Shown here in pieces: positions 37,213 through 50,909 of a stretch of 64,000 nt of DNA. The notes under the pieces are model-generated. The model was not told the origin of the DNA. It saw only the letters and a list, made by a program, of their open reading frames with translations, and did not search any database. Within the stretch, counting starts at the first letter, position 1. Each line of letters starts with the position of its first letter. The position numbers were made by a program, and so were the translations under genes. The stretch covers positions 11,034,819 to 11,098,818 of the forward strand of contig NW_024881316.1 in NCBI RefSeq assembly GCF_018691265.1. The letters are read 5' to 3'. The DNA comes from Tyto alba (Eukaryota > Chordata > Aves > Strigiformes > Tytonidae).

Positions 37213-40200
37213 GAAACAACTTCATAGCCACCGATTTCACAAAGGGGAAACCACTTCTGCCATTTATAGCCATAACTGGGTGGATCAAGCCCTGCCATTC
37301 CTAATTTTTTTCCCCATGGATTTTACTGAAAGTCCCTCCAGGGCGCAGCACCGCAGGGATACCCCACTTTCCACTGAGGAGAAGAGAGGGAGAAGGGGAG
37401 GGAGCTGGAAATGCCCCACTTCTTGTTTGCAGCAGGCTGATCCCAGAGCCACTGTGTGTGTAATGCCGTGGGGATCTCTGGGGACTCCTCCACGGTGTCC
37501 CTGTCCTACCAGACCTGGTGGTTGCTGTAACATGGCTGAGAGTAGAAACCTCATCAAGAGGGTTGAAGAATAATCATCGCTGGTTGAGACTTCGAAAAGA
37601 AAGGATTTAAGATGTAGCAGGGTAATGATGCAGAGGTGAGGACCTGCTATGCGTCATTTCTTAGTTACAGAACAAGGATTAGGGGTATCATTTTAATAGA
37701 AGGAACACGGGGGATTATACAGGCTATGGATCCATCCAGTAAACACTCCTCCCAAACCTTCACAAGGGTAGTAACAAATCCTGTGAGGCCTTTCAGCAGC
37801 AGCCTGGGAAAAAAATATAATTGTCTCTGCGATGCTTAACTTGTAACCTAATTCAAAGTCATTTTTTAAATTATACACCTACCTACTACCAGTGCAGTCT
37901 GAGTAGGCAAAATTAGTAACAGGCATGCTCAGTAAATCCAAGGTTTAAAGCTTTAGCGAGAATGTTACTAAGTTGAGTAATACTACCAGTCATGAGAATT
38001 ACAGTTATCTGCCTCCTTATCTTTTCCTATTTATTTGATGGGGTTTATTTATTCTTACAGCACTAGCAAAATGGGACAGGTCTGGCAGAGGGAGGGACTA
38101 TCTATATGCATGTGGCTGGTGGTGTTGTTGAGTTGCCTGCAGCAGCGGTGCCAGGGCACCCGGGCGCTGTGAAACACTGGTCTGGACAAGGAGGTGAAGA
38201 GAGAGGATTTACCACTTCATAGCAAGCCTGTTAAGAGATGAGAAAAGAGCAAAGCCTTCCAGGGCACAGCTCCCTCCCCAGGCATGTTATACATCCCCTT
38301 ACAACTTGGAAGGCGCTGGGTGGATGATGCTGCAGTGGGGAGGAAAGCTTCAGGTTCAACTCCCCCACTCCTACATCGGCAGCTGATGATGGGCTCATTG
38401 GCAGGGACACTGCCAAAATTGTGGCACCCAAGGGTTAGTGCCCATGGCAAGGCAGTTGCAAAGGGAGATGGCTTGTGCCTGCCTGTGCTTCATCACCCAC
38501 GAGCATGGATTGTGCACAGCCTGAACATCTGCTTTTTTACCCCAAATCCTTCTTTAAGAAAAGCTTCTGCTTTCAGCTTTGATGCTCTTCACTCAGGATC
38601 CTGGAGCTGACCAAAATGTGGCTATGCGCAGATGATACAAAACCCCACACGTCTACAGTCCTTATAGATAGATTACAGAAAGACTATCTTCCCAGCAAAA
38701 TGTCAAAAAAGACTCAAAGAGGACCACATTATCCACCTACAAATTGGGCATTTAGCCCAAACGGTTTTCTATGCAAGTGCTATATGCAGGTAAACCATTT
38801 AACCTCATTTTCCCTGGGAAAGCTGAGGATCTAATTTAGCTTACTTAAAGGACTGAGATGTCTCACTCAGCGGCAATGCAGACAGCGGTTGCACATGGTG
38901 CAGGAAAGAACCACTCCTACAGTGACTTGCAGCTGATCTCCTAAAGAGACATCTATCTGAGACCTTTTGGGTGCTCTCATTCAAGAAATTCAGCCCTGAC
39001 TTGAAGTAACAGTGTCCATCATGTAGTTTCTTTTTAATCCCATTCAAAATACTGCTGGCCCTGCACATGCTTTATTTTATTTCTGCAGACATGATGAAGC
39101 TACTGGCTATCATAAGAAAGGACAGAGGGGGCCTTCAAACCCAGTGCCGCTCTATACTTACGCTTTTGCTCTTTGCCCTTTCTTGCTGATTACACCAGGT
39201 TTTTAAATAGCTGCTTGGGATCTAATCTTAGCTGCTGTGTCAGCTGGCCCCTGCTGAGGCTTAAATCCTTCTGCTGACTATGAAAGTGTAGACTGAAGTC
39301 TCAAAAAGGAACAAGGCATTTTCCTTCTAGAGAGCAGAGTGTAGAGTGGGAATGAATAGGAAAGTGTTTCTTGTAGGAAAGTGAACAATGGCAAAGCACG
39401 AGAATATGGGCTGATGTACATTTTCTGTGGTCTCTTGCCCTCTGGCAGTTTGTTCCTTCTCTCTATGCTGGCTCCTCCATAGTGCCAACACAAGCACTTG
39501 CATGGCTGATGCATTGCAGTTCAGATCCAGCTGAACTGATCCATCTAAAAAATAACATTTTTTTTTTTTCTTTTTTGGACATGTTATGCCTACCAGATCA
39601 TTTCCAGACTGTGTGACCTGGGTTTCAGAGCTGGGAACTGGAGCAAGATTTGTCACACAGGCAACTCAACAGCTCCATTAAACAAGGTTCCTGCTATGCC
39701 AAGCGTGTAATGGGACTTTCAGGGTCTTGTTCATTACCAGAACAGTATAAAAGTGTTCTGCGCTTCCAAACAGGAGGGCTGAGGGAAACGAGTTTCAGAG
39801 CCCACTGAAGCACCAAAACTGCAGGGGCTGTATCTGTGTCCTTCAAAGGCAAAGTCCTCACCAGAGCTAAGAAAACTCTCCCCATTCTCAATGCCAGCAA
39901 CTTTGCTAGCATGAATACACTTTTTTTTTTTTTTTTTTCAACAACAAAAGTTACCATTGGGTTGGGAAATTCTCTTTGTTTTTTCCTTCTCTTCAAAGAT
40001 GCCTCTGCTCATGATGAATCATTGGAAATGCCCATGCTCAGCTGGATGGGCAGAACGTGCAAGTCATCCTTCCAGCTACAAGCCACATGGCGGGCACACT
40101 TTCCTCCAGGCATGCCATGGTGAACGCCTCTCCGCACCGGTACACAAAGTCCCAGGGCAGGCAGGGCGAGCTTGGTGCTGCAGCAGCCCCCAGGTCGCAG

Positions 40201-43200
40201 TGTGAGCTTCCCTTGGCTCAGGTGCCCATCACCTCTGGGGCAAACTCCTCTCTCTGCCTGCTTCGTGTTGCCCCTCTGTACTGCTGTATCTGTTTCTGTG
40301 TTGTTACTGCTAGGAATCAAAGGGGTAAGTTTCTGGGAAGTGAAGCAGTTAGGCTCTCATCACTGCAGAGAGGCATGGAGATGCTTTGCAGAAGGAGCTG
40401 CTGACCCGTTGGTGGGCAGTTGTGGGAGCAAACTACATCTCAGGTACATCTGCAGCATTCAGGCAGCACAACTGCTACAACCTCCTCAGCAGCATGAGAA
40501 CTCAGTGCCTTTTTGCTTCTCAAATTTTATTTGAATCCCTACCAATGACAACATGAACACTTGGGAAATGTTCACTCTTAGAAAAAGCAACTCAAACTTT
40601 GATTTTACAGGCCTGTATTGTTAAAAAAAAATAAACTGTCTAGCTCTGTATCAAAAAAAAATCAATCTCTAGAGGCTAGGTTGGTAAATAAATCAGGAGG
40701 AGAAGCTGCTGTAAATGAGAAGAGCTCTACCACATTTGCAAGCAGAGCGATAGAGGCCAGTCATACATCAGTCAGTCACACTACTGAGCTGTGGATGTGT
40801 TTACTCCACAAAAGTAATTGCAACCATATTCTTTCACAGTAAGGCAAAGTGCCCCATATTTTCCCCGGGATGCAAAGATGTGCATGGGAAGCTGGTAGTC
40901 ATCATCATCCCCAGCAGTCCCAACTGTACCTTTCCTCACACTAACATATGTGTGTACCTCGTGCACCCTTAAGCCATCCTAAACTAAACTAGGGACCAAA
41001 TGAGCCAGGCATTACCAGTAATGTGTAAGCTCTCTGGCCAAAAAGGAGTAGCCTCATAATATTCTCCTTTGCAAGTTGCTGAGTTCATGGCCTGTTTTTA
41101 CATATATTGCTGTTACACCTGGCAACTCATGTTAATAGAGGTATTAGGAACAGCACAAAAAAAAAAAAAAACAGACTTTATCAAACCGTTCCTATGAGGG
41201 AAAAAAAACAGCACTGCATATGTCAAAGGCTACATTATTAGAGTGGTATTTAGTCTGCAGCTAAAAGACCACACAAGACTTTATTTCTAACTGCTAACTC
41301 AGGTCTCCTCTAGAGACTTGACTGGGATTTAAAGGCTAAGTATCGTGGAGCCGTCTGCAGAGCAGAGAGCAGTCCCCTTAATGCTGTCTTTTCAGGACAT
41401 TAGTCTTTCCATTTGTACAGAGACAATTGCTCCAGCTAACCTGCCCATCCTGTACCCTAGGCAACCTGACAAATTAAAACTAACTGCCTAATCCATCAAA
41501 AAAATGGTTTGCCCTGGCTCCATCAAAAGTAAATAAATAGCTATCCCCCCTCCCTGAAATATAAAATGTTTCAACATCAAAGAAAGCTTCTTCCCTGCTT
41601 CATCCTTCCCTCTCCACACGCCCAAAGGGAGGACCTTACAGCACGGCCATGAGGTCTGCAGAAGACTAAGATCTAAGGCCTATCCATTAGCACAGATATT
41701 TTCTCTCTAAAACATCCATGAGCTCAGAGTTCCAGGGGAAACTTGTGAGTGGCACAGAAAACCACATCAACGCCTCTGGTGGGGCTCCAAAATAAAAAAC
41801 ACAGCTTGAGGCTGATGGCTTGTCAGCCAGGGGCAGGTCTTGCAGAGCACTCAGCATTGCCTCTTCCTTCCCTGCTGCCTCCAGCAGCCTGCACACACAG
41901 TCTTTCCCAATGCCCCTCACAGTATCTAACTTTGCTTTGAAAGTCTGAATGTATTTACTGCCTTTGATTTCCTGGCTGGGGATGTGTGCTTGGAGCCTGT
42001 TAATGAAGCTCAGAGAGCAGAGTCGAAGCACTTTCTCAGTGTTGCCTGGCACAGGTGGAAGGAAACTGCCTGGCACCAGTCGCCTTCCTTGCATGCATGC
42101 TAGAAGACAACACCATGAAACACTGCACGGCAAGGACAGGCACAGGGCCGGGGCTGTGCATCCCTGCACAGGCAGCTCCGCCTGATGCCTTCCCTGGCAT
42201 GCACTGCCACGAGCCATAAGCAGATCTAAATCCCACCATATGCCAACTTCAGGAGCCCTAAGCCTCATTAATTCGGCGTGGATTAGCAGCATCTAATATC
42301 TAAACGCACTTAAAGTCTTTAGCAACCACTGTTAGCACCTCTTCTGGAGCATAAACGTTTATATGCACCTAAATAGGAGCACTGGGGCAGCACTCTGGTC
42401 CTGGTCTGAATAGGTGGGCAAGGGATGGCTGCCTCAGTCATCACAAGACCCTTCGCCTTAGACTCCAGTCACATCTAACCTCTTGCAGCAGCAGCGCCGG
42501 GTTTGGCAGCAGGCACAGCGATGGGTATCGCTAGCTGGCCAGGATTTAATTCAACACAGATGGAACTGAGGCAGCCTGAGCCTGATGCAAAGTGCTTCCA
42601 GTCCTCGCTTCTCCTTGGGGTCTGCAAGCCACAAAAACAACAGTGCTTCCCAGTTTGGTCATAAAACATCCCTAAAGCTATTTGTTGTTTGTTTTTTGAA
42701 AGTGAAGCTTTGATTATCTAGAAGAGACATTCAGAGACACTCACAGCTACTTATCGCTAATAAAAATAAACATTAGGCCTGGACAGGCTAGGTACATCAG
42801 CGCACTTGTTCAATAGCTGTTCCTTCTTTGCCCGAGTACCAGACAGGAATGGCCACTCAAGAACCTCTTCTCTGGAAGTACCATTATTTACAGAGAAGTT
42901 GCCAGTTCTTGGGGGAGCAAAACACAATACAGAAGTCCAAAAGACATTCTCCACGGTGGATCCCCGATGGACCATGCCCAGGAAGCCCATCTACCACACC
43001 ACAGTGTGGTTGCTCATCCATCACTCCATGCCTTGTGCCCCATTACAGGAGGTTTGTTTCAGAAGGAGAGTGGCAGAGACCAGGAGAGTCCGCCGATGTG
43101 TACCTGGCTCCTGGAGAGACACACTGCCAGCGCAGCAGGTGTTTTAGCCAGCTCGGCCAAGGGAACACAGGGCAGCATGGCCCTTCTTGCCAACCTTACC

Positions 43201-43639
43201 GTGAGCTGGGAGGACAGGAGGGAAGATACACATCTGGCTAAAGACTGTGTTACTGTCCTGAGCCTCTTGTCCCGGGAAGGACAAGTCTTAGTTTTCAGGT
43301 TGTGCTGAACTGATCGAGAAAGCTCATCACCTCCCACTACTGCACCCGAGCGTTGTGTTTATTGAGTGACCATGTCTTGATGGCACCTGGAGTATATTTT
43401 AAATGGACAGAGGAGAAGGCAGCGAAGACAACAGCACTTCCTCCTGCAGATCACAACCGGACACATGAATGTAATTTCTTGTGAAGGAAAATCAGGAAAG
43501 ACAACAGAAAAAACAGAAATGATTTAATAGCTTGAGAATCCATTTTTCTGTGAGAGACGTAGCTGGTAACATTTGTTTTTTTATCAAAGAGAAGACCGAA
43601 AGATGACTCTCTTGTAGCATGTGAAATATTTCCATAGGT

Positions 43640-43985
43640 GGAAATACCAGCTACTAAAAGGCTCTTTAACCAGTAGAAAAATGCATAACAAGAGCCAGTG
43701 TCTGGAAGCTGAATCCAGACAAATTAAAATAGGAAATAAGGCATATATTTTTAAGAGCGGCGGTAATTAACCACTGGAACAAATCCTCAAGGGAGACTGT
43801 GGATTCTTATCTCTGGAGGGTTTCAAATCATGGCTGGATGCCTTTCTAGAAGATGTACTTTAGCCAAAGAAGCTATTAGGTTCAATACATGGGTAACTGT
43901 GTGAAATGTAATGGCCTGTGATATACAGGAAGTAAGAACAGATGATCTAATGTTTCTTTCTGGCCTTAAACGAAAGAAACTCTTC
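43640..43985 (+). mobile_element. Ancient CR1/L3-like LINE 3' end
   Basis: The + strand reads in order 'GTGTCTGGAAGCTGAATCCA', 'GACAAATTAAAATAGGAAAT', 'TTAACCACTGGAACAAATCC', 'GGCTGGATGCCTTTCTAGAA', 'GGCCTGTGATATACAGGAAG' and 'CTTTCTGGCCTTAAA'. This matches the well-known 3' end of old sauropsid CR1/L3 elements, whose consensus has 'TTAACCATTGGAACAA', then 'GGCCTGTGTTATACAGGAGG' and 'CCCTTCTGGCCTT'. Heavily mutated and non-coding. Confidence 0.75.
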
Positions 43986-46160
43986 ATCTAGATGGGAGCC
44001 CTGTGCCTATAGCTGAGAATTTGAAGTAAGGCCTCTACTGCAACATTTATAAACCTGTGAAAAATGAATGTATACATGAGCCAAAGAGAATAGAATCAAA
44101 CGATTAGTGAGGAGCTAAAGACAAAGAAACACACATATAAAATAATTAATTTCTATTTTTTTATGACTTATGCTGGAATGTAATGAGCACCTATAGAAAC
44201 CAGGCAGTAATTTACACTGGAGAATTTAAAATGAAATGGGAAGATACGAGACTATGTTTGGAGACTGTCAGTTTTCTGTGATAAAATTGCGTCAGTAATT
44301 AATAATCTCCCAGAAAAGAGAGAGCGAGAGATCATCTGCTACCATGTGTCTATTAGCAGATAAATCCAAAGTGAAAGATATCCCCTCTGGGACTACTTGA
44401 TGGATTATATTAAATTTAATGGTAATGGAAGGAATACTGTAATTGGAAGATGCTGGAGGGAAAAGATATGGTGGGAGCAAGAGAGGGAGGTGCAGTGATG
44501 ATATATAAGACCCCATGGTATAGGCATGGGCTCAGCTCCTGACAAACTGCACCAAAAGAGTAGAAGGTGCTCCATTCCCCATAGGCAAGGACCAGAAATT
44601 GTACAGGATGATCTTAGCTAATATGGAAGCTATATTATCACCAAGGGAGGTATGTTTGGCAACTGCAGTGTGGAAAATAAATATTAGAAATGCCAGAATT
44701 TTTTGAATCTATGAGTACATTTCAGAGGAATAAAATGACAAGTTCAATTAGGTTCCTCGAAGCAGAGGAGAGAAACTGATTAATCAGGCATGGAAGTTCC
44801 TAAGTAACCAAAACAACTGTGTGGGCTTTCTCCTCTTGACTCATGTTACAGGAGGAGGGTGTATCTATTTGAAAATGGAATATATTTCCACATGCTCTAT
44901 AAAGGAATGTCCAAACATATCTAGATAGAAAATGGTCCCTGTTATCTAGGTCTCTCCAGAGCCTCTTGTATGTTGTGTGAAGATCTGGAACATGTACAAG
45001 AATTTTAGGGTGTTTTCTTTGAAGATAAAGTGGCTTTTAAAAGAATATGTGGACTCAGTCTTAACATCTCAAAGGAGCAATATAAACTTCATAAGTAAAC
45101 TTGTATTGAGCAGAAAGATAACTACACCAAATGGCAACCTAGATTAAAATAAAACAGCAGCACACTTATAATGTCTGAAGTCCAAAGGCTTCTTGGAAAA
45201 ATAGCCGTGTCTGTCAGAAAAGCATGATGTGGAGAACCATATCCCTGTAAATTGCCAACAGAATAGCAAGAGTTACCATCCTCAGCCAGTGAAACATCAA
45301 ATTATTATTGCATCTGAGCTGGCTCTTTCCCAGAGCATTGGATACTGTCTCAACCAGCCTCGGAAAGCTGCTTTCTGCAGATGGGCTTTTTCAGAGGTGT
45401 CATACACCTCACCACTCAGGGGAAGAGACAAACAAAAGCCAGCACATGTGACACAAAACTGAACAGTGCAAATAATTCCATGCAAAAGGATGCGTCCTGA
45501 TCATAAAACTAAATGATGTCATGCAGAGAAATTCAGTTTTCCAGTAGTGTTCCATTTGCTCACTTTGGCTGAAGGCTGAGGGAGGGGGAAGAGAGCCCCC
45601 AGTAGTCTCAGAACCCTGATGTTTTGAAAGGGATATGAGGGGTCGCTTTTTATGTCATTTTTGGTGACAGCTGATCACGACAGTGAGTAGGATGGTGACC
45701 AAGGTCGGGCTGTACTCTTTGGTCGTGAGCACGGCAGAGCAGAAAGCCGCTGACACGGCTGCCACGCTCATCTTGGTTTGGGTTTTTCTCCAGCGCCCAG
45801 CACCCAGCCCTCCTCTGCGCCGTGCCCCCCGATGCCCCTGCACCCCGGTGCCCCTGACCACCGCTGGAATGGGTGGGTGTGTGGCCTCCTGGCGTCACAA
45901 CACATTCGTGGGTGTTTGCGGCACGAGCAACTCAAGCAGCATCGCTCATCTGTGTAGCGTTGCCCCTCCTCGATAGCACCAGCCATTCCAACCCAGGGAT
46001 CGCTAGTTTATTTTTATGGAATATTTTGTTCATGTGGACTCATAGCTGCTTCCCACAGGAGAATGTCTTGGAGTAGGAAATGTTCCAAATAACATATGAG
46101 CTGCTACGTACATCCACCGCAGAGAAGTGAGAGCTAATAGATGAAGCACAAAGCTCGGCA

Positions 46161-46345
46161 TCGAACCCTCACAGTGCTTAACCCTGACTCTGCCAGTGAC
46201 TTGCTGCAAGAAAAGGCATGAGCTATTTAGCTAATGCCTCTCCCTCCTGCCTCTGGCAGTTATTATAAGGATGAATTATTTAATGTGTGTACACAGCCTT
46301 GAAGTTGTATGCACCATTTCATATGTATATAAGTGCTAAAGATTA
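46161..46345 (-). mobile_element. MIR-like SINE remnant, minus orientation
   Basis: The + strand shows 'TCGAACCCTCACAG', 'CTGACTCTGCCAGTGACTTG', 'TTATTATAAGGATGAATTAT', 'TTAATGTGTGTACACAG' and 'TATATAAGTGCTAAAGATTA'. In order, this is the reverse complement of a MIR-type SINE (TCGAACCC, C.GTGACTTG, then a GGATTAA.GAGTTAATGTGT-like stretch). The copy is old and diverged. Confidence 0.55.
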
Positions 46346-46970
46346 TTGGGTGGTTCTGTCATTGCTAGAACACTAAACATGCATTTCTGAGCTTAATTAG
46401 GTGTGTAAGAACATCTGTACACAGCCACACTGGAAAATGTGAGTCCTGATGTATAAATAATTGTGAGGCCATGGCAAAATAGATCTCAGCAAGAGAAAGC
46501 CCATCTGGATTTAACTTTGGCCAAAGCCTGCTAAAGGGTCTCTAATGGCCTCTAAGATCTTAAGGCATCCAGAGAGGATTGCCCCCTCAGTCCTTTCCTG
46601 GTTTGAATGATGTGAGTTTGAGCAGAACAGGATGATTATTTCATTAAAAAGGAATCAAACAAAAACCTGGACAGAAGTCATGAAAGCTTTGCTATAAGCC
46701 CAGATCTTGGGCACAGGCTTATCAGAAGTTTTGCAGAGGCTTCTATGTACTCTGGGAGGGAAGGTGGTGGGCCATGAGTTACCCAGCCCAAGTGTGCAAC
46801 AAGACATCCCAAAGCACATCTTGTGGCTTGCCTGTCCTCTCTACTGCTCTGCTTTATGTGTGATAGGTCGCATCCAAATATGTGCTAGACACAAGCCTTT
46901 AGCAGCCCTGGGGAAATGCTCCACTTGCAGACCCAACATATTAATACTGGCAAAACCCTTTATGCAAGTC

Positions 46971-47050
46971 ATAGAATCACAGAATGGTTTGGGTTGGAAG
47001 GGACCTTAAAGATCATCTAGTCCATTCCCCCCTGTCGTGGGCAGGGACAT
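46971..47050 (-). mobile_element. CR1 LINE 3' end (avian type)
   Basis: The motif series 'ATAGAATCACAGAATGGTTT', 'GGGTTGGAAGGGACCTTAAA', 'GATCATCTAGTCCATTCCCC' and 'GGGCAGGGACAT' is the standard 3' terminus of avian CR1 in reverse complement. The element's ATTCTATG-type tail repeat lies at the left. It is much closer to consensus than the other CR1 pieces, so it is one of the younger insertions here, 5' truncated to about 80 bases. It is one of the best pointers to a bird genome. Confidence 0.88.
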
Positions 47051-50000
47051 AAGTCAGCAAGGCGCAGCAAGCTATGATTTGCATTTGTGCAATTTACTCC
47101 TGTTTGGGGACCAGCTAATCTCCACCAGTGCAAATAGCAGCTTTGCCTGTATGCACTTGGGGACAACGCTGACAAAGCACCATCAGCGGCTGTCACCAGT
47201 GGATATAATATGGCAAAATCCCCAAACCAAACAAGACCTTAATTTCTCATTGAGTGTTGAATTTCCTGAAATCTCAACTTGAAAGGGGTTTCATCCCTTG
47301 CTCAAGGGGTAAAATCCTCTGGCGAGAAAAGGTAAATAAAAGTTCACAGTACACGCTTTCTGCAAATAAACGCCCGAGTATCTCACCAATGGGATCAGTG
47401 TGATGTAACTGCAACAGCATCTCAGCCTCATCTGTGTTACAGGACCTTGGGAGAAGTTCAGCTTCTCATCATCCTGTGTTATCACAGGAGTGTTTTCAGA
47501 GTACATTCTTCACATGTTAATAGTTTTGCACATTATTAAACTGGATCTAATTATGCTTGGTTTTCTAGGAGTAGCAAATCATATTCACAATTGTGTTTTC
47601 ATTTAAAAAATTATACTATATAAAGATTTCATTAAGATGTTAATTGCTACTGGAATTATATGCACATAAATAATAAACAAGAATATCTACCCATTATTAG
47701 AAAATAATTTCCACATATACCAAGCCATTTACTTTAATATGTTTTAGATTTTAAGTGGGAAGTAGTGTGCCTGGCTGGAATTAGCAAAAGATCCGCTGTT
47801 ATGAAAACGTGACTTTATCTACTTCGCTGCAGAGTGCTGCTTGCCAGCTCACACTAAAAGAATAGGTGATGCCCTTTTAGCATCGATAAAAAGAATGGCT
47901 CATATAAAAAAATCTAATGATGGGAAATATTGTGCAGGTTTAAATCACTGAAGGAGTCAGAACAAAAAAGCATGGACTATGAGACAGTGTGAGGACAGCA
48001 GACACTTTTCTCTCTGTGGACCCTCTATTTTAACCAGGCGAGGGTAAACTCCGAACCTTCAAAGATGCCTGGATGGGGAGACCATGTTTCTTGCCAGAAT
48101 CCCTCTGAATTTGCTGGTCCTTCTTTGCAGACAATCCACTGTGAGATATGAAGTGAGCTCCCTGGCCTGTGGGTGACCACCAGCCCCTGGATAGCAAGGG
48201 CAGCAAGGACACAACTGTGGCAGCAGCTGGAAATGACACTGGTGAGATCAGTCACACCACAGGAAAGCATCTGTGCTTGTGCTTATTGGTCTCAAGGTGT
48301 AATGACAAGATGGAGTTTATTTTTGGCCACTATAAAGAGGATTTCTTGCTCTTGCAGAGCATATTGGACACTGAGATCAAACACACCCTACATAAGGTCC
48401 ACTGACATGCTCTGTTGGGCAACGGTCATCTATCGGTGACACGGAGAGAAGAATGAAAATGAAAATACAAAGGATCTGGCAGTATCAATAAATTCTCCTT
48501 TCTGTGCCTTCCCTCTAGCACCAGAAGCTGACTCCATGTGTGGGAACAGAGAGCTTTCGCTTGGGAGAAAAGTGGAAAGAAACAAGAGGAATGTAAATGT
48601 GAGAATCAGAAAACACAGAATTATAAAAAGTCTCTACTACAAGAGGAACCACAATAGAAACCTGAAATCCTGAGCAATAGGAACTAGGAAATAGAAAAAG
48701 GAAATTAAATTTTTAAGACCCTGTATGCTTAGATGGTGTTATCTTCAAGACAACAAACAGCAAGGGGCCAGGAAATTCAAAATTAAATCCAACACTCTCC
48801 TTATTTCCTAATTTTCTCTTGTTAAGCATAAAAAGCACAGCCAAGATCAAGTTAACTTTATATTTCCTGCCATGTGATTCTATTGGCATAATTCTTGTTG
48901 CTATGTATATGTGGACTGACCCACTCTGAAATTTAAAAAAAAATACATTCATTGCCTTGACATGCAGAGAGAGGTAAGCCAAGAATTTCAGAGCTGTAGT
49001 TCACAAGAAATGTAACAAGCCTGACTGCTGGTCCCACAAGGTTTTTTGTAAATCCAAGGTGAATGTCTCATGGATGGAGTTCATGTCTGATGGCAGATTC
49101 TGTTGTTATTAGATGACATTTATTGATTAGTGTGAGCTATCTGACAAGTGTTTATCCTACCAGAATTTAAATCGTGTAGCTCTTTGGTGCTGCTCTGACA
49201 CAGCTGCCGTCTTCTACAGTGCATTAATTCTTATGAGTTGAGTATGAAAGGCAGGAGGAAAACTTCTTCGTGAACTCACCCCGCAGTCCTTTGCACCCAC
49301 CAGCTCACCGGGGCTGCTGGCTACCTGCAGCTCTTGTCATGCCCTGCTGCAGGGAGAGATCATCGAAGGCACAAGACAATGATCTGAGAAACAGGACGTT
49401 TCCAACCCTGTGGAGGGAGGTTCATCGGGGGGAACACACCCAGTGGGGCAGTGGGAAGCGTGGGGTGGTGAAATGAGGCCCAGCCAGCTCCCCTCCAGCC
49501 AGAAACCATTAGTCCCCCGTGGCTGCCCGTGTCGAAAGCCCTCGGAGCACACCTACCTCTCAGAAACAGAACGCCAAAGCAGAAGACATACCTTGCACAA
49601 ACACACAGGACAGAGTTCATCGCACGCAGGTGATACCTGTCCCCAGCCCTCAGCAGGGTGTGCAGGGCAGCACGGTTTCTCCCTGCAACCCCAAGAAAGG
49701 GCAGAGACAGGTAACTCCGCAGACACTGCCAGCGATGCCCCTGGAGCGGCAGCAAGAACTCCCGTGGTGAGGAGGTGACAGCCACGACCCCAAACAGTGG
49801 TGCAGGGAAACCCGGGCGTTCCCCAGGCTTATCCCCAGCGTGGGGTGGAGAGCCCGAGGAGGGAGGACACCTGGTCTGTCGCCGTGGCCTGGGAAGCTCA
49901 GCTGTAAGAGCAGTATGTGGGGGACAACTGGGTGTGACTTAGTGCCAATGCAGCTTATTGCCCAGGCAAAAGGGGATTTCAAAACTACCTGTGTGGATTA

Positions 50001-50792
50001 CAGACCCCAGCTGGCCAGACGCTGGTCGGCACAGGCTTGGCACAGGCACCAAAATGTGTCCAGCCATAGGCTGGCACTAGTCCCACCCTATTCCTCTATC
50101 TGCAGCTGGGGTCCTCCCAGCCACCAAGGCTCTTATCAGGAGATGGTTTGGATTCAAATCTTATTAACAACAAGGTTTTCCCCCATGAGCTCTGGGGGCT
50201 CAGCGGCTTCAAGCCCGAGGGCTTACTTTCTTCAAATTCTTCCCCCTGCATTACTACGGACTCTGATACAATCCCCTTCTTCCTTATTTTTTTGAGTGAA
50301 GTCCATCTCTGGCTGGGGGGCAAACAGCAGCCAGGAGGTGTTGCAGACCCCACAGGAGCAGCAGATGCTGGCTGTGTCCTGCGCCCTCCGCCCCTGCTCC
50401 GCCAGCGGCACGCAGCTCCCAAAACACAGCCCAGGAGCTCAGCTGCAGTTTTCAAAGCAGAGAGTTAGACTTTGATTATTACTTTGAGATTATTACTACG
50501 GAGCAGTTTTAGTCATCATGATCTGACTTTTCACTGATACCTATGAGTTGACCCAAACTTCTGAGCTAATTCTGTGCTTTCAAAAACTATTTTTTGACAA
50601 CCCTGGGATCTTCAGAACTGAGGCTGAGAGGTGGCAGGACATTGTATTTTTGCCTATGCCAGTTTTAATTCAAGAAACTGCCTCCTTTTACCCAGAGTCA
50701 ATAGTTTTTGAAAGGAACAAGGGAGGGAGAGAGGGACAGAGGAGCTCAGGAAGGGAAGAAAGGGGTAATGGGGGAAGAAAAGAAAAAAGGAA

Positions 50793-50909
50793 GGAGGGAG
50801 GGCGGGAGGGCGGGAGGGAGGGAGGGAGGGAGGGAGGGAGGGAGGGAGGGAGGGAGGGAGGGAGGGAGGGAGGGAGGGAGGGAGGGAGGGAGGGAGGGAG
50901 GGAGGGAGG
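50793..50909 (+). repeat. (AGGG)n tetranucleotide microsatellite
   Basis: About 29 units of GGGA/AGGG run without error from about 50812 to 50909, preceded by two GGCG variants and a purine-rich leader from about 50720. The long purine-only strand can form G-quadruplexes or triplex (H-) DNA. The open frames across it encode only GGRE repeats and are not genes. Copy number is likely polymorphic. Confidence 0.95.

Noticed and set aside
41687..42292. 201-codon minus-strand frame
   Set aside because: No domain, splice context or promoter is visible, and its residue composition is like random translation of GC-moderate DNA.
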